From the NCBI RefSeq assembly GCF_014764505.1, contig NZ_JACXWX010000002.1:1-64000 (forward strand): 64,000 bases of DNA, read 5' to 3'. The DNA comes from Phormidium tenue FACHB-886. GTDB taxonomy: Bacteria; Cyanobacteriota; Cyanobacteriia; Elainellales; Elainellaceae. Position 1 is the stretch's first letter. Each line of letters starts with the position of its first letter. Below are positions 62,752 through 64,000 of the stretch, piece after piece. A program made the position numbers and the translations under genes. The notes under the pieces were generated by a model that saw only the letters and a program-made list of their open reading frames with translations, had not been told where the DNA came from and did no database searches.

Positions 62752-64000
62752 AAGGGGGCTGGTGATACTGGCTCTGCTCCAATAGGTTTTGCCGCAACGT
62801 ATCCACATCGATCGTTGTCAGTTTGCCTTGGGCGATCGTCTGCTTACCGTTTACCCAAGCACAGTCTACGGCTTGAGTCGGACGACCCAGCACTAGCAAG
62901 CCGATGGGGTCAGTGCGAGGCAGCAGCGACAGATTGGTCAAGTCGTACAGCACTAGGTCGGCTTTTTTGCCCACGGTTAGCGTTCCTAATTCTTCCGCTA
63001 GCCCCAGTCCGGTTGCACCCCCCAGCGATGCCATCTCGATTGCCTGTCGGGGTGTGATCCAGTGGCGGTAGTCAAAATCGGTAACATTGTGCAGAATAGA
63101 GCCGATCTTAATCGCCTCTAGCAAGTCTTGCGAATCATTGCTGGCGGCTCCATCGCAGCCAAATGACACATTTACGCCCGCCTGTCGATACTGCAGCAGT
63201 GGGGCAATGCCGCTGCCCAAGCGCAAATTACTGAGGGGATTGTGAACCACTGTCGATCGGGTGGCTGCCAGCAGCGTAATGTCATCATCATTTAGCCAAA
63301 CGCAGTGCGCCAGCGAAGTGCGCGCTCCCAAGAAGCCTAGCCGTTTGAGGTACTCCACAGCGCTGCAGCCGTATTGCTCTTCTGCCAGCAGCTTTTGGGC
63401 ACGGCTCTCTAGCAGGTGAGTATGCCGACAGAGCGAGTGGCGATCGCTGAACTCTACACAGCCTTCTAACATGTCATCTGAGCAGAGCTGCGCCCCTGTG
63501 GGAGCAACCATCAGGTAGATCCCTGCTTCGGGCTGATGAAATTTCTCGACCGCTTGCTGCAGCATTGCTAAAGTTTCTTCGGCGCTGTGCAGGTATGGCT
63601 CGTACTGCATCTCGTGTCCCCCCGTTGGGACGCTGGCAGGCAAAGTCTTATCTTGAATCAGCGGGGCAACAAACGCCCGAATGCCAATATCCCGATAGGC
63701 GCTCACGGCAGCGGCGATCGTTTCCATCTCCTGCCCCGGAATCAACGGCAAGTGATCGACCACACAGGTCCCCCCCGACAGCAGCGTCTCGGCAGCAGTG
63801 TGTAGCGCGCTTAGATAGATTTGCTCAGGCTTAAACTTAGAGTCATAAAGCTCGGCCAGCCACAGCTCTAAGGGCAAAGGCGAAATTAGCCCCCGCTGCC
63901 ACATTTCAGACGAATGCGTATGAGCATTCACAAACCCGGGCAGCAGCAGCTTTTGATTTGCCTCAATAACTGTGCCAATCGGCTCTAGATAGGCAGCAAT
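62696..64000 (-). CDS. Amidohydrolase of the SAH/MTA deaminase-chlorohydrolase (TRZ/ATZ) family, 5'-truncated
   Basis: At least 434 residues; the frame is open to the end of the window (IEPIGTVIEANQKLLLPGF, then VNAHTHS), so the start lies outside. A GTG at 63931 only looks like a start: the metal-binding NAHTHS and the preceding LLLPGF are core motifs. Other ligands are His in CRHTHLLE, the HCVWLNDDDI motif and Asp in GCDGAASNDSQDLLEA. The composite beta-barrel ends with DLVLYDLTNL. Family members deaminate S-adenosylhomocysteine, methylthioadenosine, cytosine or triazines; specificity is not clear. Its 3' end overlaps the MOSC gene by 56 bases. Confidence 0.88.
   Translation of the reverse strand: MAAYLEPIGTVIEANQKLLLPGFVNAHTHSSEMWQRGLISPLPLELWLAELYDSKFKPEQIYLSALHTAAETLLSGGTCVVDHLPLIPGQEMETIAAAVSAYRDIGIRAFVAPLIQDKTLPASVPTGGHEMQYEPYLHSAEETLAMLQQAVEKFHQPEAGIYLMVAPTGAQLCSDDMLEGCVEFSDRHSLCRHTHLLESRAQKLLAEEQYGCSAVEYLKRLGFLGARTSLAHCVWLNDDDITLLAATRSTVVHNPLSNLRLGSGIAPLLQYRQAGVNVSFGCDGAASNDSQDLLEAIKIGSILHNVTDFDYRHWITPRQAIEMASLGGATGLGLAEELGTLTVGKKADLVLYDLTNLSLLPRTDPIGLLVLGRPTQAVDCAWVNGKQTIAQGKLTTIDVDTLRQNLLEQSQYHQPPSKTLQQMEPHYRSVMGLR

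Overview
This window is chromosomal DNA from a free-living cyanobacterium, most likely filamentous (Leptolyngbya-like), although the genus is an inference. The evidence is the psbA 3' end at base 1, gun4, a heme oxygenase for bilin synthesis, a small PSII-associated membrane protein, homologues of the plastid ycf22/ycf63 lipid transporter, and frequent HIP1 octamers (GCGATCGC, for example 855-862 and 10396-10403). I see no rRNA, tRNA, CRISPR array, integrase, transposase or prophage. Most genes are housekeeping genes in short operons.

Layout. 1-3344: psbA end, a MocR-type regulator (-), two overlapping GNAT acetyltransferases and a small PSII-type protein (+). 3388-6907: mnmA, then a tight minus-strand operon cupin > cyclase-like hydrolase > glycosyltransferase. 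7193-12240: MetF-like protein, icd, response regulator, gun4 and a conserved unknown. 12349-17166: one very large acidic, tandem-repeat, C-terminally anchored membrane protein. 17743-23580: GH57 branching enzyme, small membrane protein, DHA2-type efflux pump, CDP-alcohol phosphotransferase-like protein, solute-binding protein, and rpmI-rplT. 23994-28580: PilQ secretin and a PPC/ELWxxDGT-repeat protein. 28967-32738: HU overlapping cobD, facing an mlaE-DUF3119-DUF3086 operon. 33027-36287: ho1 and a CHAT (caspase-like) protein whose frame is cut by one in-frame stop. 37002-43107: accC, a thioesterase, MlaF/MlaD and a peptide-type binding lipoprotein. 43197-53905 (all minus): methyltransferase, acnB, ahcY, GH57, pgi, and two cyanobacterial proteins of unknown function. 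54357-64000: small unknown, GAF histidine kinase, EamA transporter, HEAT-repeat protein, MFS, acyl-CoA-dehydrogenase-like protein, MOSC protein, and an amidohydrolase running off the end.

How genes fit together. Central carbon and glycogen metabolism are represented by icd, acnB, pgi and two GH57 enzymes; one-carbon/SAM recycling by the MetF-like protein, ahcY, a SAM methyltransferase and an amidohydrolase of the SAH/MTA-deaminase type; tetrapyrroles by gun4, ho1 and cobD; lipid supply by accC and a split Mla-type transporter.

Most worth a second look: the CHAT gene, where a TAA falls inside the third copy of a C-terminal repeat and the frame continues for 106 homologous codons; the 1605-residue repeat protein; a family of intergenic palindromic elements, one of which supplies the last codons of an MFS gene; and several short repeat clusters upstream of promoters. 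Function calls are from reading motifs by eye; no database search was run.
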